Positions 7,278-16,726 of a DNA stretch of 64,000 nucleotides are shown in pieces (within the stretch, counting starts at the first letter, position 1; each line of letters begins with the position of its first letter). Under the pieces are notes generated by a model that saw only the letters and a program-made list of their open reading frames with translations, made no database searches and was not told the DNA's origin. The stretch is from Pedobacter alluvionis (GTDB lineage Bacteria; Bacteroidota; Bacteroidia; Sphingobacteriales; Sphingobacteriaceae). Both the position numbers and the translations under genes were made by a program. The DNA is taken from positions 372,001 to 436,000 of the forward strand of contig NZ_RCCK01000015.1 of the NCBI RefSeq assembly GCF_003664035.1, in the 5' to 3' direction.

Positions 7278-8918
7278 TTAATGTATTTTAACCAGATAAA
7301 AATTTTCTAAAACCTGTGGACGTGTTTTGGCATTTAAAAATTTACCCGTCAGTTTCGTAGTATGAAAGTATTCAAACGATTTTAAAATTTCAGCATTGTA
7401 CTCGCTTTTTAGTTTTGCCAATTCCTGTTCCGGAATGTATATAACCAAGTCTTTTAGATGCTTTGATTTGTCGAGATCACTATAATTATGCAGGTATTTT
7501 ACTTCTCCCGGGGCATAAAAATCAAAAGAAAATGCATCTATATAATTTAATACTGCAGGTTTAGCGGTAGGATAATTTTGCTTTAACCAATTACCGGCCT
7601 GCATACCCGATTGATATTTTAAAAGAGCAGGGTAGAAAAAAATGAATAGAAATATCATTAATCCGACAGATAAAAATGCACTTCTGGCAATGATGGTTTC
7701 CAACAAAATGCCTTTAAATAGTAAGAAAGAGATGGCAAAAATAACAATCAGGATTCCGATAATTATATATGGATTTTCAAAACCAAAGAAATAAGCAAGC
7801 GCAGAAAGCAGAGCAATAACCAAAATGAAAATGATATTCTGTATAATGAAGAAAATTTTTAAACCTTTGGTGTCAAGCTCCCTTAAGTACAAGGCAGTTA
7901 TGATCGAAAACTGGGGAAAGATAATCAGGATGTAATGCGGCAACTGAAATTTAGAAAGAGAAAAGATCAGAAAAGTAACCGCTGCACTTGCCCAGATCAT
8001 AATGCTTTCGGGAGCTAAAGCAATTCTATTTTTTCTTTTAAACAGATTTACTACTGCCGTATAAAATAGTACAGACCAGGGAAGGAATGCCCAAAGGGTA
8101 GTGTGTAGAAAAAACGAAATATCCCCTTTGCCTTTAATTGGCCCGTTGTTGAAAAACCTTCCAAACTGACTGTCCCAAAAGAAAAACTTTAACCCAGAAA
8201 CACCTGTCCTTTCAAAAACAATTTTTTCGGGATGCAGATCGAATTGCGTGTAAAGCGAATACAACTCAGGGGTAATAAAAACAAAAATCAAAAGGATGGC
8301 GATATACCATTTTGGTTTTAAAAGCTGACGGTACTGTTTTGTAAGCAACCAGTAGATAATAAAACCGGCAAATACAGGAATCAATACAAAAATTCCTTTG
8401 ATTAATATTGCACAGGCCGCAAAAAATGAACCTGCTACAATGCGCCAGAAAGAATTTTGATGTGCCTTATAGTAATGGTAAATAGATGCTAACGTGAAAG
8501 TTGTAATATAAATTTCGGCCCTAACATCAAAAGTAGAGGTGATGATATGTAAGGCACTCAGAAAAATTACCGCACTGATTAACCCGGTTTTTTCATCGTA
8601 TATATCTTTAGCTAACTTGTATAAATACCATGCACCCAATAAACCGAATAGAAATGATGGTAATTTATAGGCAAAGGACGATATTCCGAAAATTTTAAAG
8701 GACGCGGCAGAAATCCAAAAAGTGAGGTGGGGTTTATCCAGCCAGTCGGCCCCGCGACCGTAAAGATTAAACCAATCTTTAAACAGAATGATGTTTTTAG
8801 ACATCGAAGCATACAATGCTCCATCAGGCTCCATCACGCCGCCAAAAAGTGCTGGTATACTCGCAATTGCAAGTAAAACGATCAGGAATTTATATAGGGT
8901 TGTATCTTTTAAGTTCAT
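7278..8918 (-). CDS. GT39-type (ArnT/PMT-like) membrane glycosyltransferase
   Basis: A 546-residue polytopic protein with about 11 hydrophobic segments. The first periplasmic loop carries the acidic MEPDGALYASM motif (about residues 27-37), equivalent to the catalytic D/E-rich loop of ArnT and PMT enzymes that use polyprenyl-phosphate sugars. A soluble C-terminal region (about 440-546) follows the membrane part. It forms a two-gene operon with gtrA. Likely role: transfer of a sugar to lipid A, protein or another envelope glycan. The acceptor cannot be told from sequence. Confidence 0.88.
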   Translation of the reverse strand: MNLKDTTLYKFLIVLLAIASIPALFGGVMEPDGALYASMSKNIILFKDWFNLYGRGADWLDKPHLTFWISAASFKIFGISSFAYKLPSFLFGLLGAWYLYKLAKDIYDEKTGLISAVIFLSALHIITSTFDVRAEIYITTFTLASIYHYYKAHQNSFWRIVAGSFFAACAILIKGIFVLIPVFAGFIIYWLLTKQYRQLLKPKWYIAILLIFVFITPELYSLYTQFDLHPEKIVFERTGVSGLKFFFWDSQFGRFFNNGPIKGKGDISFFLHTTLWAFLPWSVLFYTAVVNLFKRKNRIALAPESIMIWASAAVTFLIFSLSKFQLPHYILIIFPQFSIITALYLRELDTKGLKIFFIIQNIIFILVIALLSALAYFFGFENPYIIIGILIVIFAISFLLFKGILLETIIARSAFLSVGLMIFLFIFFYPALLKYQSGMQAGNWLKQNYPTAKPAVLNYIDAFSFDFYAPGEVKYLHNYSDLDKSKHLKDLVIYIPEQELAKLKSEYNAEILKSFEYFHTTKLTGKFLNAKTRPQVLENFYLVKIH

Positions 8919-8989
8919 TTACAAGAAGCAAATATGAGCAAAAAAAAGTCAAATTTTTTTAAGGTTTAAGATTAACAAAGGCAAAGCCT

Positions 8990-8997
8990 TATCTTTG
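8990..8997 (+). promoter_or_regulatory. -7 element directly before pdxJ (near-leaderless)
   Basis: A perfect TATCTTTG lies only four bases before the ATG at 9002. If used, the mRNA would begin at or within a few bases of the start codon. No clear -33 TTG is seen. Confidence 0.5.
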
Positions 8998-9001
8998 CTT
9001 C

Positions 9002-9718
9002 ATGACAAAGTTATCGGTTAATATCAATAAAATTGCTACACTTCGCAACAGTCGCGGAGGTAATAATCCTGATCTGGTTAAGGTTGCATTAGATTGCGAA
9101 CGTTACGGTGCGCAGGGAATTACGGTACACCCACGCCCTGATGAACGCCATATCCGCTATCAGGATGTATACGATTTAAAAGCCGTTATTGCGACAGAAT
9201 TTAATATTGAAGGAAATTGCAAAGAAGATAAATTTGTTGATCTGGTTTTGGCCAACAAGCCTGCCCAGGTTACTTTGGTACCCGATGCGGAGGGTCAGAT
9301 TACTTCGAACCATGGTTGGGATACCATCAAACATAAAGATTACCTGAAAGAAATGGTAGCTGTTTTTCAAAAGGAAGGCATCCGTGTTTCTATTTTTGTT
9401 GATCCGGTTGTAGAAATGGTTGAAGGGGCGGCAGAAACCGGAACAGACCGTATCGAATTATACACAGAGGCTTATGCCCATAACTATTTTGCCGACCGCG
9501 AAAAGGCCGTGGTGAATTATATTGCTGCAGCACACCACGCCAATAAATTAGGTTTAGGAATTAATGCGGGGCATGATCTCGACCTACACAACCTACATTA
9601 TTTTGCACAAAGCATCCCAGGTTTGCTGGAAGTTTCTATCGGCCATGCTTTAATTAGCGATGCACTTTATTTAGGTTTAGAAACTACCGTTCAGAAATAT
9701 TTACAGCAATTGGCTTAG
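9002..9718 (+). CDS. pdxJ: Pyridoxine 5'-phosphate synthase
   Basis: Condenses 1-deoxy-D-xylulose 5-phosphate with 3-amino-2-oxopropyl phosphate to make pyridoxine 5'-phosphate, the last ring-forming step of DXP-dependent vitamin B6 synthesis. It is 238 residues, normal for the family. It starts SVNINKIATLRNSRGGNNPD and contains GITVHPRPDERHI, FNIEGNC, VTLVPD and INAGHDL, all family signatures around the active site. It is monocistronic between the divergent GT39 gene and an EamA transporter. Confidence 0.97.
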   Translation: MTKLSVNINKIATLRNSRGGNNPDLVKVALDCERYGAQGITVHPRPDERHIRYQDVYDLKAVIATEFNIEGNCKEDKFVDLVLANKPAQVTLVPDAEGQITSNHGWDTIKHKDYLKEMVAVFQKEGIRVSIFVDPVVEMVEGAAETGTDRIELYTEAYAHNYFADREKAVVNYIAAAHHANKLGLGINAGHDLDLHNLHYFAQSIPGLLEVSIGHALISDALYLGLETTVQKYLQQLA

Positions 9719-9719
9719 T

Positions 9720-9835
9720 TTTTTAACCGCCAAGACTGCAAAGAAAAGGAACGCAAAGAAACGCGAAGTAGGCTGTATAGATTTTAGTTAATCTTGCGCT
9801 GCTTTGCGGAAAGTTCTGTGTCCTTTGCGGTTAAA
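9720..9835. repeat. 'TTTAACCGC...GCGGTTAAA' intergenic inverted repeat
   Basis: The gap after pdxJ begins TTTTAACCGCCAAGACTGCAAAG and ends CTTTGCGGTTAAA, forming a roughly 115-base imperfect palindrome. It belongs to the same family as 5445-5600 and 17367-17750. Confidence 0.6.
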
Positions 9836-9846
9836 TATTGAATTTT

Positions 9847-10743
9847 ATGTTAAAAGGAATTCTCCTTGTTTTTTTTGGTGCCTGTAGTTTTGGTATCCTG
9901 TCTACTTTTGTAAAACTCGCTTACCACGAAGGCTATACTTTGGGTGATGTTACCGGTGCCCAGGCTTTTTTCGGCGCCTTAATTTTATGGGTGTTGTTTT
10001 TCTTTCAAAGTAGAACAGCAGCTTATAAGGCTAAAGTGGTTCCGGCTAAAACACCTTGGTGGAAAATGATAATCGCAGGAACCTGTACGGGCTTGGTGAG
10101 TATCTTTTATTATCAGTGTGTAAAGCTGGTACCCAATTCGGTAGCGATTATTTTATTGATGCAGTTTATCTGGATGAGTATTTTAATGGAATACCTCATT
10201 TTTAAAAAGAAACCTACTGGCTTACAATTAGCCGCTATTTTATTGGTTCTTGGTGGTACAGTTTTAGCCAGTGGAATGGTAGAAACCAGTATCGGAAGTA
10301 TGGATTTAAAAGGGATTGGTTTCGGTTTATTGGCTGCACTTTGTTATGCGGGCTTTTTATTATTAAGCGGTAGAATCGGAAATGAATATGCTCCTCTAAA
10401 GAAAAGTGCACTAATGATTACCGGCGCCTGTATATTGATCTTCATTATTTTTCCGCCAACATTCTTATTTAATGGTGCTTTGGGTGGAAGTTTATTGAAA
10501 TGGGGATTGATTATCTCAGTTTTCGGTACGGTTATTCCCCCTTTATTTTACGCAGAAGGCGTGCCCAGAATTGGTACTGCCATAAGTTCGATATTAAGTG
10601 CAGCAGAGTTACCTGTTGCCGTAATGATGGCTGGTTTTGTGCTGCAAGAGCAGGTGTCGTTTTTAAGGTGGGTTGGTGTGGTGGTAATTTTATCAGCGAT
10701 GGTTTTACCGAATCTGAAGTACCTTAAAAAAGGTAGAGGCTAG
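9847..10743 (+). CDS. EamA family (DMT superfamily) transporter
   Basis: A 298-residue inner-membrane protein with about ten hydrophobic segments arranged as two EamA repeats (about residues 5-140 and 150-290). The second repeat starts GIGFGLLAALCYAGFLL. Substrates of this superfamily range over amino acids, nucleosides and metabolites and cannot be assigned here. The ATG at 9847 is preferred over the TTG at 9838, which lies in the end of the upstream repeat. Confidence 0.9.
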   Translation: MLKGILLVFFGACSFGILSTFVKLAYHEGYTLGDVTGAQAFFGALILWVLFFFQSRTAAYKAKVVPAKTPWWKMIIAGTCTGLVSIFYYQCVKLVPNSVAIILLMQFIWMSILMEYLIFKKKPTGLQLAAILLVLGGTVLASGMVETSIGSMDLKGIGFGLLAALCYAGFLLLSGRIGNEYAPLKKSALMITGACILIFIIFPPTFLFNGALGGSLLKWGLIISVFGTVIPPLFYAEGVPRIGTAISSILSAAELPVAVMMAGFVLQEQVSFLRWVGVVVILSAMVLPNLKYLKKGRG

Positions 10744-10858
10744 GAAGGTTGAAGGTGTAAGGTTAAAATACGCGATAAATAATCTTCCGACTTTCGGACC
10801 TCGGACACCCGACTTATTGAAAAATTAAATACCTTTAAAAAGCATAAAACATATACAC

Positions 10859-11422
10859 ATGAAAAAACTTACTATTTATATTTTATCTTTTATCATCATT
10901 GGTTTCGTAGGATGTAAAACCAAAACCACCATTAATCAGGATGAGGCTGCTGAAGTGATCACCAGCTACTTAAAAGCTAATCCCGAATATAAAACCACGA
11001 GGTTTAAATTTGGGGAGATGAAATTTAACAGTACAAATGATATGTTCGAGCTGGGAAAATATAAATCTTTGGCGAGCAAAGGTTTGGTTACCCTAAGCTT
11101 AAAAGAAGCCAAAAAGAAATTCCTTTCAAAAGATAGCAGTTACGTTTATCAGATTACTTTAACTGATAAAGCAAGTCCGTTGGTATTGAAACAGGATGCC
11201 GACAGGGCCACTGTAAAAGTGGTAGAATATGTTTTATCAGACGAGAAACCAGTCGATTTTGCTCAGGTAAACTCAAGTACAGCAAAGGTTACCGTATCAC
11301 TTAAAATGACCACTACTGATTTTGAACCTTTTGATAAGGACGCAAACAAAAACAGCAACTTCATTACTAAAACGTATAAATTAAAGTTGAGTAAAGATGA
11401 GGGATGGAAAGTGCAGAAGTAA
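10859..11422 (+). CDS. Predicted lipoprotein, unknown function
   Basis: A 187-residue protein with a lipoprotein signal (lipobox IGFVGC, Cys at about residue 19). The mature part is Lys/Thr-rich and has no motif I recognise. A TACCTTTA promoter-like element lies at 10830-10837. It stands alone, with a plus-strand transporter upstream and a minus-strand gene downstream. It is probably anchored in the outer or inner membrane facing the periplasm. Confidence 0.75.
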   Translation: MKKLTIYILSFIIIGFVGCKTKTTINQDEAAEVITSYLKANPEYKTTRFKFGEMKFNSTNDMFELGKYKSLASKGLVTLSLKEAKKKFLSKDSSYVYQITLTDKASPLVLKQDADRATVKVVEYVLSDEKPVDFAQVNSSTAKVTVSLKMTTTDFEPFDKDANKNSNFITKTYKLKLSKDEGWKVQK

Positions 11423-11513
11423 GAAAAAGACTAAAGCTAAAAGATCAAAGATAAAAACGGAATGCATATTGCGGCCCTGCAACCTCTGTTTCTTGTAGTG
11501 CCTTCGTTTTTAA

Positions 11514-11706
11514 ACCCGACAGAAGCGAAAATCCTTCTTGTTTACAGCAACCTTGAATATTGCTGTCATGCTGAGGCACGAAGCATCTGCAGGCTATGAA
11601 ACAGATGCTTCGTGCCTCAGCATGACAGGAGAGTGGCAAAAAGATTGAAGCGAATGGCGGGAGCAGACTTAAATTTTAGCACAGCCACTGCTTTCCAAAA
11701 TCTTAA
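11514..11706. repeat. Modular nested-hairpin intergenic element, copy 2
   Basis: A perfect 27-bp inverted repeat (11563-11589 with 11602-11628) forms the inner hairpin. Outside it are GAAAATCCTTCTTGTTTACAGCAA on the left and CAAAAAGATTGAAGCGAATGGC on the right. A further conserved tail (11641-11706) recurs in diverged form at 12689-12756. The whole 297-base gap is repeat; the short frames inside are not genes. Confidence 0.7.
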
Positions 11707-11719
11707 TGGATATAAAAAG

Positions 11720-12571
11720 TTAACTGCCCAGGCTTTTTTGAATAAAGGTTTTAAGTTTCTTAAACAAATCCTCTTTTTTTGGCCTTTCATTACCATTATG
11801 GGTTAAATCATTGTCGTAATGCTTTTGCATCTCTTCAGCGTAGTCTTTTTGAGGTTGGCTACCCAACTTTAACACCTCGATAAACCGGACGGCATTGTTA
11901 TTTAAGGTGCTGTTAAATGAAACTGCGTAGTACTCGCTCCGTTCTGATGGATTTCTATTGTTGTTGTTTTCCTCTGCTCCGTTTTCTGCAAAATAATCGA
12001 CATGAAGAATAAGCGGGTTTAATTTTTTCAATCTCTTAGTGCCTTTACGCTCATTCCTCCAGGGATGTTCTTTTTTATAAAGTTGAGCGAGCAGGAAATC
12101 CTTTTTCCAAAGCGTAATCTGGTGCGACATTAAATAATTTGACGCCTCGTTATCGATCTCTGCAATATTAAATCCTTCAATAAAATTAGTGGTTTCTTTA
12201 GTTTTGTAAACACCAGAACTATGGAGTTTAACCTGTTGCCAATCGTTTTCAATTGCCTGTTCGAACAGTGCTGTAAAGAACTTAGGATTTACAGGTTTGC
12301 TCAACCACATATCTTCCTGGAAGTAGAGTATATACTCTTCATCTAAATTGCTTAAAAGCGTTACCAGGCGATCAGCCCATTCGCCTTTGCCCGATTTGAT
12401 GTTTGCGAAGCCGCTCACATCTGCAGTTCTTTCTTCTGTAGCGAAATAATAATTGCATGGTATTTTAAAATCCCAGTTTTCTGAGAACGTGTAATCAAAA
12501 CCTTTATAAAGAAATTCATAACTATCGCAGGCATGAACTAAAAGTGCGACGTTATTTTTGCAAGTTGACAT
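11720..12571 (-). CDS. Glycosyltransferase-like protein, unassigned
   Basis: A 283-residue soluble protein. The N-terminus NNVALLVHACDSYEFL followed by EYILYFQEDMWL (about residues 95-106) looks like a GT-A-type sugar transferase, where the acidic EDMW would stand for the metal-binding DxD region. Similar proteins are annotated as putative glycosyltransferases in Bacteroidota, but I cannot name the family with certainty. It is isolated, and related repeat tails lie on both sides (11641-11706 and 12689-12756), which may mark an insertion. Confidence 0.6.
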   Translation of the reverse strand: MSTCKNNVALLVHACDSYEFLYKGFDYTFSENWDFKIPCNYYFATEERTADVSGFANIKSGKGEWADRLVTLLSNLDEEYILYFQEDMWLSKPVNPKFFTALFEQAIENDWQQVKLHSSGVYKTKETTNFIEGFNIAEIDNEASNYLMSHQITLWKKDFLLAQLYKKEHPWRNERKGTKRLKKLNPLILHVDYFAENGAEENNNNRNPSERSEYYAVSFNSTLNNNAVRFIEVLKLGSQPQKDYAEEMQKHYDNDLTHNGNERPKKEDLFKKLKTFIQKSLGS

Positions 12572-12688
12572 AAAAGGGTATAGGGTAGGTAAATGCTTTT
12601 CAAATTTAAGAAAATGCTTTTTTCGTTTGCTTTGGTAGCTAATATTTTACGTTGCAGCTGCTTATTGATTCGGATCAACGGATGCGAG

Positions 12689-12756
12689 AAGATTGGAGTT
12701 AACCATGGCGACAAAATAAATTTTAGCATAGCCACAGCTTTCCAGATAATCAAAAT
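12689..12756. repeat. Diverged copy of the 11641-11706 repeat tail
   Basis: AAGATTGGAG...AAATTTTAGCATAGCCACAGCTTTCC matches AAGATTGAAG...AAATTTTAGCACAGCCACTGCTTTCC at 11641-11706 in the same orientation. It sits in the 347-base gap before gcvP, whose remainder holds only the gcvP promoter. Confidence 0.55.
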
Positions 12757-12885
12757 ATTGGCTTGAAATTGAATAAACGTTTGTCCTGGTTTTTGCTAAT
12801 AAAATCTATCTATTTTGTAGCTTTTAAGTATAAATAAGACGCCTTTTTTATACTGATTGATAGTGAAATACAGCTTCGTTTTTGC

Positions 12886-12893
12886 TACCTTTG
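12886..12893 (+). promoter_or_regulatory. -7 element of gcvP (TACCTTTG)
   Basis: A perfect TAnnTTTG element lies 25 bases before the gcvP ATG. The leader is too short for a glycine riboswitch. Confidence 0.6.
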
Positions 12894-12918
12894 CACGCAA
12901 ATTTATTATTCATATCGC

Positions 12919-15795
12919 ATGAGCTTAAATATCCACTACAAGGAAGATTTTCAAAATCGTCATATTGCACCAAATGAGGCAGATACAGCTGAAATGTTGC
13001 AAACTGTTGGCGTAAATTCTATTGATGAGCTGATTGAACAAACTGTCCCGACGGCAATCAGATTAAAACAGCCATTAAATTTGCCTGCAGCAAAATCAGA
13101 AATTGAATATCTTGGTGCTTTAAAACAAACTTCATTGTTGAATAAAGTTTTCAAAAGCTTTATCGGTCAGGGTTATTATGATACCATTACTCCGGGTGTA
13201 ATTTTGCGTAACGTATTCGAAAATCCGGGATGGTACACACAATATACGCCATATCAGGCAGAAATTGCGCAGGGACGTTTACAGGCTTTGTTAAATTTCC
13301 AAACCATGGTTATCGATTTAACAGGAATGGAAATTGCCAATGCATCTTTATTGGATGAAGGTACTGCTGCTGCTGAAGCCATGTTTATGCAATACAGCTT
13401 GCGTAAAAACCAGGCGGCTAAAAAATTCTTCGTTTCCGAACTTGTTTTTCCTCAAACGATCGATATTTTAAAAACACGTGCTAATCCTTATGGTATTGAA
13501 CTGGTTATCGGAAGTCATTTAGATTTCACTGCTACCGAAGAATTTTTCGGCGCAATTGTTCAATATCCGGCAGGAAACGGTGAAGTTTTTGATTATGCAG
13601 CCTTCGCATCGGCATTACACAGCCAAAATATTAAATTAACCGTAGTTGCCGATATTTTAAGCTTAACCTTATTAACGCCTCCGGGCGAGTGGGGAGCTGA
13701 TGTGGTAGTAGGTACTACACAGCGTTTGGGTATCCCAATGGGCTTCGGTGGGCCGCACGCAGCATTTTTTGCAACTAAAGAAGAATATAAACGTAACATC
13801 CCAGGCCGTATTATCGGTGTAACCATCGATAGCCATGGCGATTACGCTTTACGTATGGCTTTGCAAACCCGCGAGCAGCACATCCGTAGAGATAAAGCAA
13901 CATCAAACATCTGTACCGCACAGGCATTATTGGCCATTATGGCTGGTTTTTATGCTGCTTACCACGGTCCAAAAGGATTAAAAGCAATTGCAGAACGTAC
14001 ACACGGTTTAGCCATCAGTTTAGCCTCTACTTTAAAAGGCTTAGGTTTTGAACAGTTAAACTCCGCTTATTTCGATACCATCCGTTTTGATTTAGGCGAT
14101 TTAAAAGGTGGCATCCATTCGGGATGTATCGATAACGAAATCAACTTAAACTATGTTGGTAACGTTGCAACTATTTCGTTCGACGAAACCAGCACTTTCG
14201 AAGATGTAGCTTTAATTGCTAAAATCTTTGCAAAGGTTAAAGCTATCGCAGCAGATCAGGTTGAGGTTGTAGAAAATGTAGAAACCGTTATTCCGGCTGC
14301 CTTACAACGTACTTCCGCTTATTTAACACACCCAATTTTTAACTCGCACCACTCAGAACACGAGATGTTGCGTTATATCAAATCATTAGAAGCAAAAGAT
14401 TTATCGCTTTGCCACTCTATGATTGCTTTGGGTAGCTGTACCATGAAATTAAATGCGACAGCAGAGATGATCCCGGTTACCTGGTCTCACTTTGGCCGCA
14501 TTCACCCATTTGCTCCTGCTGATCAAGTATTGGGTTACTATTCGGTTTTTAATGAACTGGATAAATGGTTAAGCGAAATCACTGGTTTTGCGGCCATGAG
14601 TTTACAGCCAAATGCTGGTGCTCAGGGTGAATATGCTGGTTTAATGGTTATCCGTGCTTATCACCACGATAGAGGCGATTTCCATCGTAACGTAGCATTG
14701 ATTCCTGCTTCGGCACACGGAACCAATCCTGCTTCTGCTGCAATGGCCGATATGAAAATTGTGGTAGTTAAATCTTTAGAAAACGGTAACATTGATGTAG
14801 AAGATTTAAAAGCTAAAGCCGAATTACATAAAGATAACCTGTCGTGTTTAATGGTAACTTATCCATCTACACACGGGGTGTTCGAAGAAAGCATTATTGA
14901 AATCTGCGAAACCATCCACGCTAACGGCGGACAGGTTTATATGGATGGTGCAAATATGAATGCACAGGTTGGTTTAACAAGTCCGGCCAATATTGGTGCG
15001 GATGTTTGTCACTTAAACTTACACAAAACTTTCTGTATCCCTCACGGTGGTGGTGGTCCTGGTATGGGTCCAATCGGTGTGGCTAAACACCTGGTTCCTT
15101 ATCTTCCAGGTCATGCTGTGGTTGATATTGATAAAGGAAAATCTATTTCTGCAGTTTCATCTGCACCATGGGGTTCGGCTTCTATCCTGATCATTTCTCA
15201 CGCTTATATTGCGATGATGGGTGCTGATGGTTTAACCAATGCTACCAAATATGCTATTTTAAACGCAAACTACATGAAAGCGCGTTTAGAGCAGCACTAT
15301 CCGGTACTTTATTCAGGTGCTCAGGGTCGTTGTGCACACGAGATGATTTTAGATTGCCGTTCGTTCAAGGCTTTTGGAATCGAGGTGACTGATATTGCAA
15401 AACGTTTAATGGATTATGGTTTTCACGCACCAACAGTTTCGTTCCCGGTTGCGGGTACTTTGATGGTTGAACCAACAGAATCAGAGCCTAAACATGAGTT
15501 AGACCGTTTCTGTGATGCTTTGATTGCGATTAAAAACGAAATTACTTCGGTAGAAAACGGAACTTTAGATAAAACAGATAATCCTTTAAAAAATGCACCA
15601 CATACCGTTTCGGTAATTACTGCTAACGAATGGGATCATGCTTACAGCCGTCAAACCGCTGCATTCCCGCTTCCTTATGTGTTAGAGCGTAAGTTCTGGC
15701 CATCGGTTGGTCGTGTTAACGATAGTCACGGCGATAGATCATTGATCTGTGCCTGTCCACCGGTAGAGAGTTATTTGGAAGAAATCGTTCCTTAG
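12919..15795 (+). CDS. gcvP: Glycine dehydrogenase (decarboxylating), P-protein
   Basis: P-protein of the glycine cleavage system: PLP-dependent decarboxylation of glycine with transfer of the aminomethyl group to lipoylated H-protein. At 958 residues it is the fused form (N- and C-terminal halves in one chain). The PLP lysine lies in HLNLHKTFCIPHGGGGPGMG at about residue 704. RHIAPNE and GQGYYDTITPGVILRNV mark the N-terminal half. The gcvT and gcvH partners are not in the window. It is transcribed alone from its own promoter. Confidence 0.98.
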   Translation: MSLNIHYKEDFQNRHIAPNEADTAEMLQTVGVNSIDELIEQTVPTAIRLKQPLNLPAAKSEIEYLGALKQTSLLNKVFKSFIGQGYYDTITPGVILRNVFENPGWYTQYTPYQAEIAQGRLQALLNFQTMVIDLTGMEIANASLLDEGTAAAEAMFMQYSLRKNQAAKKFFVSELVFPQTIDILKTRANPYGIELVIGSHLDFTATEEFFGAIVQYPAGNGEVFDYAAFASALHSQNIKLTVVADILSLTLLTPPGEWGADVVVGTTQRLGIPMGFGGPHAAFFATKEEYKRNIPGRIIGVTIDSHGDYALRMALQTREQHIRRDKATSNICTAQALLAIMAGFYAAYHGPKGLKAIAERTHGLAISLASTLKGLGFEQLNSAYFDTIRFDLGDLKGGIHSGCIDNEINLNYVGNVATISFDETSTFEDVALIAKIFAKVKAIAADQVEVVENVETVIPAALQRTSAYLTHPIFNSHHSEHEMLRYIKSLEAKDLSLCHSMIALGSCTMKLNATAEMIPVTWSHFGRIHPFAPADQVLGYYSVFNELDKWLSEITGFAAMSLQPNAGAQGEYAGLMVIRAYHHDRGDFHRNVALIPASAHGTNPASAAMADMKIVVVKSLENGNIDVEDLKAKAELHKDNLSCLMVTYPSTHGVFEESIIEICETIHANGGQVYMDGANMNAQVGLTSPANIGADVCHLNLHKTFCIPHGGGGPGMGPIGVAKHLVPYLPGHAVVDIDKGKSISAVSSAPWGSASILIISHAYIAMMGADGLTNATKYAILNANYMKARLEQHYPVLYSGAQGRCAHEMILDCRSFKAFGIEVTDIAKRLMDYGFHAPTVSFPVAGTLMVEPTESEPKHELDRFCDALIAIKNEITSVENGTLDKTDNPLKNAPHTVSVITANEWDHAYSRQTAAFPLPYVLERKFWPSVGRVNDSHGDRSLICACPPVESYLEEIVP

Positions 15796-15941
15796 TAAGG
15801 TAGAAGGCGGGAAGGCAGAGGGTTTAAGGTTTTCCTTTCCACTGCCTTAAGTTCTCTTTTCGTCATTGCGAGGAGGAACGACGTGGCAATCTATTTAGAT
15901 AAATTTTGAGCCCAAGCTCGTGCCCTCACGAACATATTGAT

Positions 15942-15988
15942 CTGCAAGTCTTATAAATTCATTTTATAAAACTTGCAGATTTTTTTTT
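15942..15988 (+). terminator. Rho-independent terminator downstream of gcvP
   Basis: Arms 15942-15956 and 15964-15978 pair over 15 bases with one mismatch, followed by nine Ts. It lies about 150 bases beyond the gcvP stop, after a 'GTCATTGCGAGGAGGAACGACG' repeat (15860-15895). Confidence 0.7.
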
Positions 15989-16009
15989 GGAAATGAATGT
16001 TAGGTTTTC

Positions 16010-16180
16010 ATAGGGGAGTACAGTCCTGCCATTCGCTTCAATCTTTTTGTAGTGTCTGTCATGCTGAGGCACGAAGCATCTGTTTCATAGGTTGCAGATG
16101 CTTCGTGCCTCAGCATGACAGCATATTCAAGGTTGCTGCAAACAAAAAGGATTTCCGCTGCTATCAGGTTTAGGAATGAA
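16010..16180. repeat. Modular nested-hairpin intergenic element, copy 3 (inverted to copy 2)
   Basis: The inner 27-bp perfect inverted repeat (16056-16082 with 16095-16121) is the same as at 11563-11628. The flanks GTCCTGCCATTCGCTTCAATC and AACAAAAAGGATTTCCGCTG are those of copy 2 in reverse orientation. It occupies most of the 476-base gap between gcvP and the XRE gene. A 90-codon minus-strand frame here is a by-product of the repeat. Confidence 0.7.
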
Positions 16181-16248
16181 AGGTTGTAAGTAAAACTAAT
16201 ATTGCAGTTGTTAACTCTTTTGCACCTGTAGATAACTGGCATAAATAT

Positions 16249-16256
16249 TATATTTG
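16249..16256 (+). promoter_or_regulatory. -7 element of the XRE regulator gene
   Basis: TATATTTG matches TAnnTTTG and ends 15 bases before the ATG at 16272. Confidence 0.55.
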
Positions 16257-16271
16257 GGTTACCTATCAATT

Positions 16272-16484
16272 ATGACCAAAATCAACTATAATAGAATAAA
16301 GGCCGCTCTAGCTGAAAAAGGGATTACCAATAAAGAATTGGCTGATGCACTAAAAATTGCACCGGAGACCGTATCAAGCTGGTGTACCAATACGGCTCAG
16401 CCTTCAATTAAAAGGCTGTTTGATGTAGCAACATTTTTGGATGTTGAAGCAGGCGAGCTATTGGTTAGCTGGAGAAAGAGATGA
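16272..16484 (+). CDS. XRE-family helix-turn-helix protein
   Basis: A 70-residue protein consisting of one HTH_3/XRE DNA-binding domain. The helix-turn-helix is ALAEKGITNKELADALKIAP followed by ETVSSWCTNTAQPSIKRLF. It lacks any ligand or multimerisation domain. The ATG at 16272 follows a good -7 element; the upstream TTG at 16254 overlaps that element. It stands alone between repeats, with no toxin partner or prophage gene beside it. Likely a small transcriptional regulator with unknown targets. Confidence 0.85.
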   Translation: MTKINYNRIKAALAEKGITNKELADALKIAPETVSSWCTNTAQPSIKRLFDVATFLDVEAGELLVSWRKR

Positions 16485-16694
16485 TATTTAGAGGTTAGAA
16501 CAACTTTCCATCCTATGCCTTTTTAGGTTTAGCACAAAAACCCTCTACCTTAAACCTTCCGCCTTTCTATTCACATAAAAAATAAACGGATTAAACCTTA
16601 ACCTAATACTACAGTCAATAGAATGATTTTAAATAAATCGATTTTTTTTGAAAAAACTTAACATAGGTCAATAGCAATAGATTGCTAGTTCATC

Positions 16695-16702
16695 TATATT
16701 TG
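16695..16702 (+). promoter_or_regulatory. -7 element of the YceI gene
   Basis: TATATTTG lies 24 bases before the ATG at 16727 and overlaps the longer reading frame, supporting the downstream start. Confidence 0.55.
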
Positions 16703-16726
16703 TATCAAATTTTAAAAAACCAGAAA

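Noticed and set aside
12757..12918. Possible glycine riboswitch before gcvP
   Set aside because: The -7 element leaves a leader of about 20 bases and no glycine aptamer-like conserved core was seen.
16000..16269. Minus-strand 89-codon frame after gcvP
   Set aside because: It lies wholly in the nested-hairpin repeat and has no domain-like composition.
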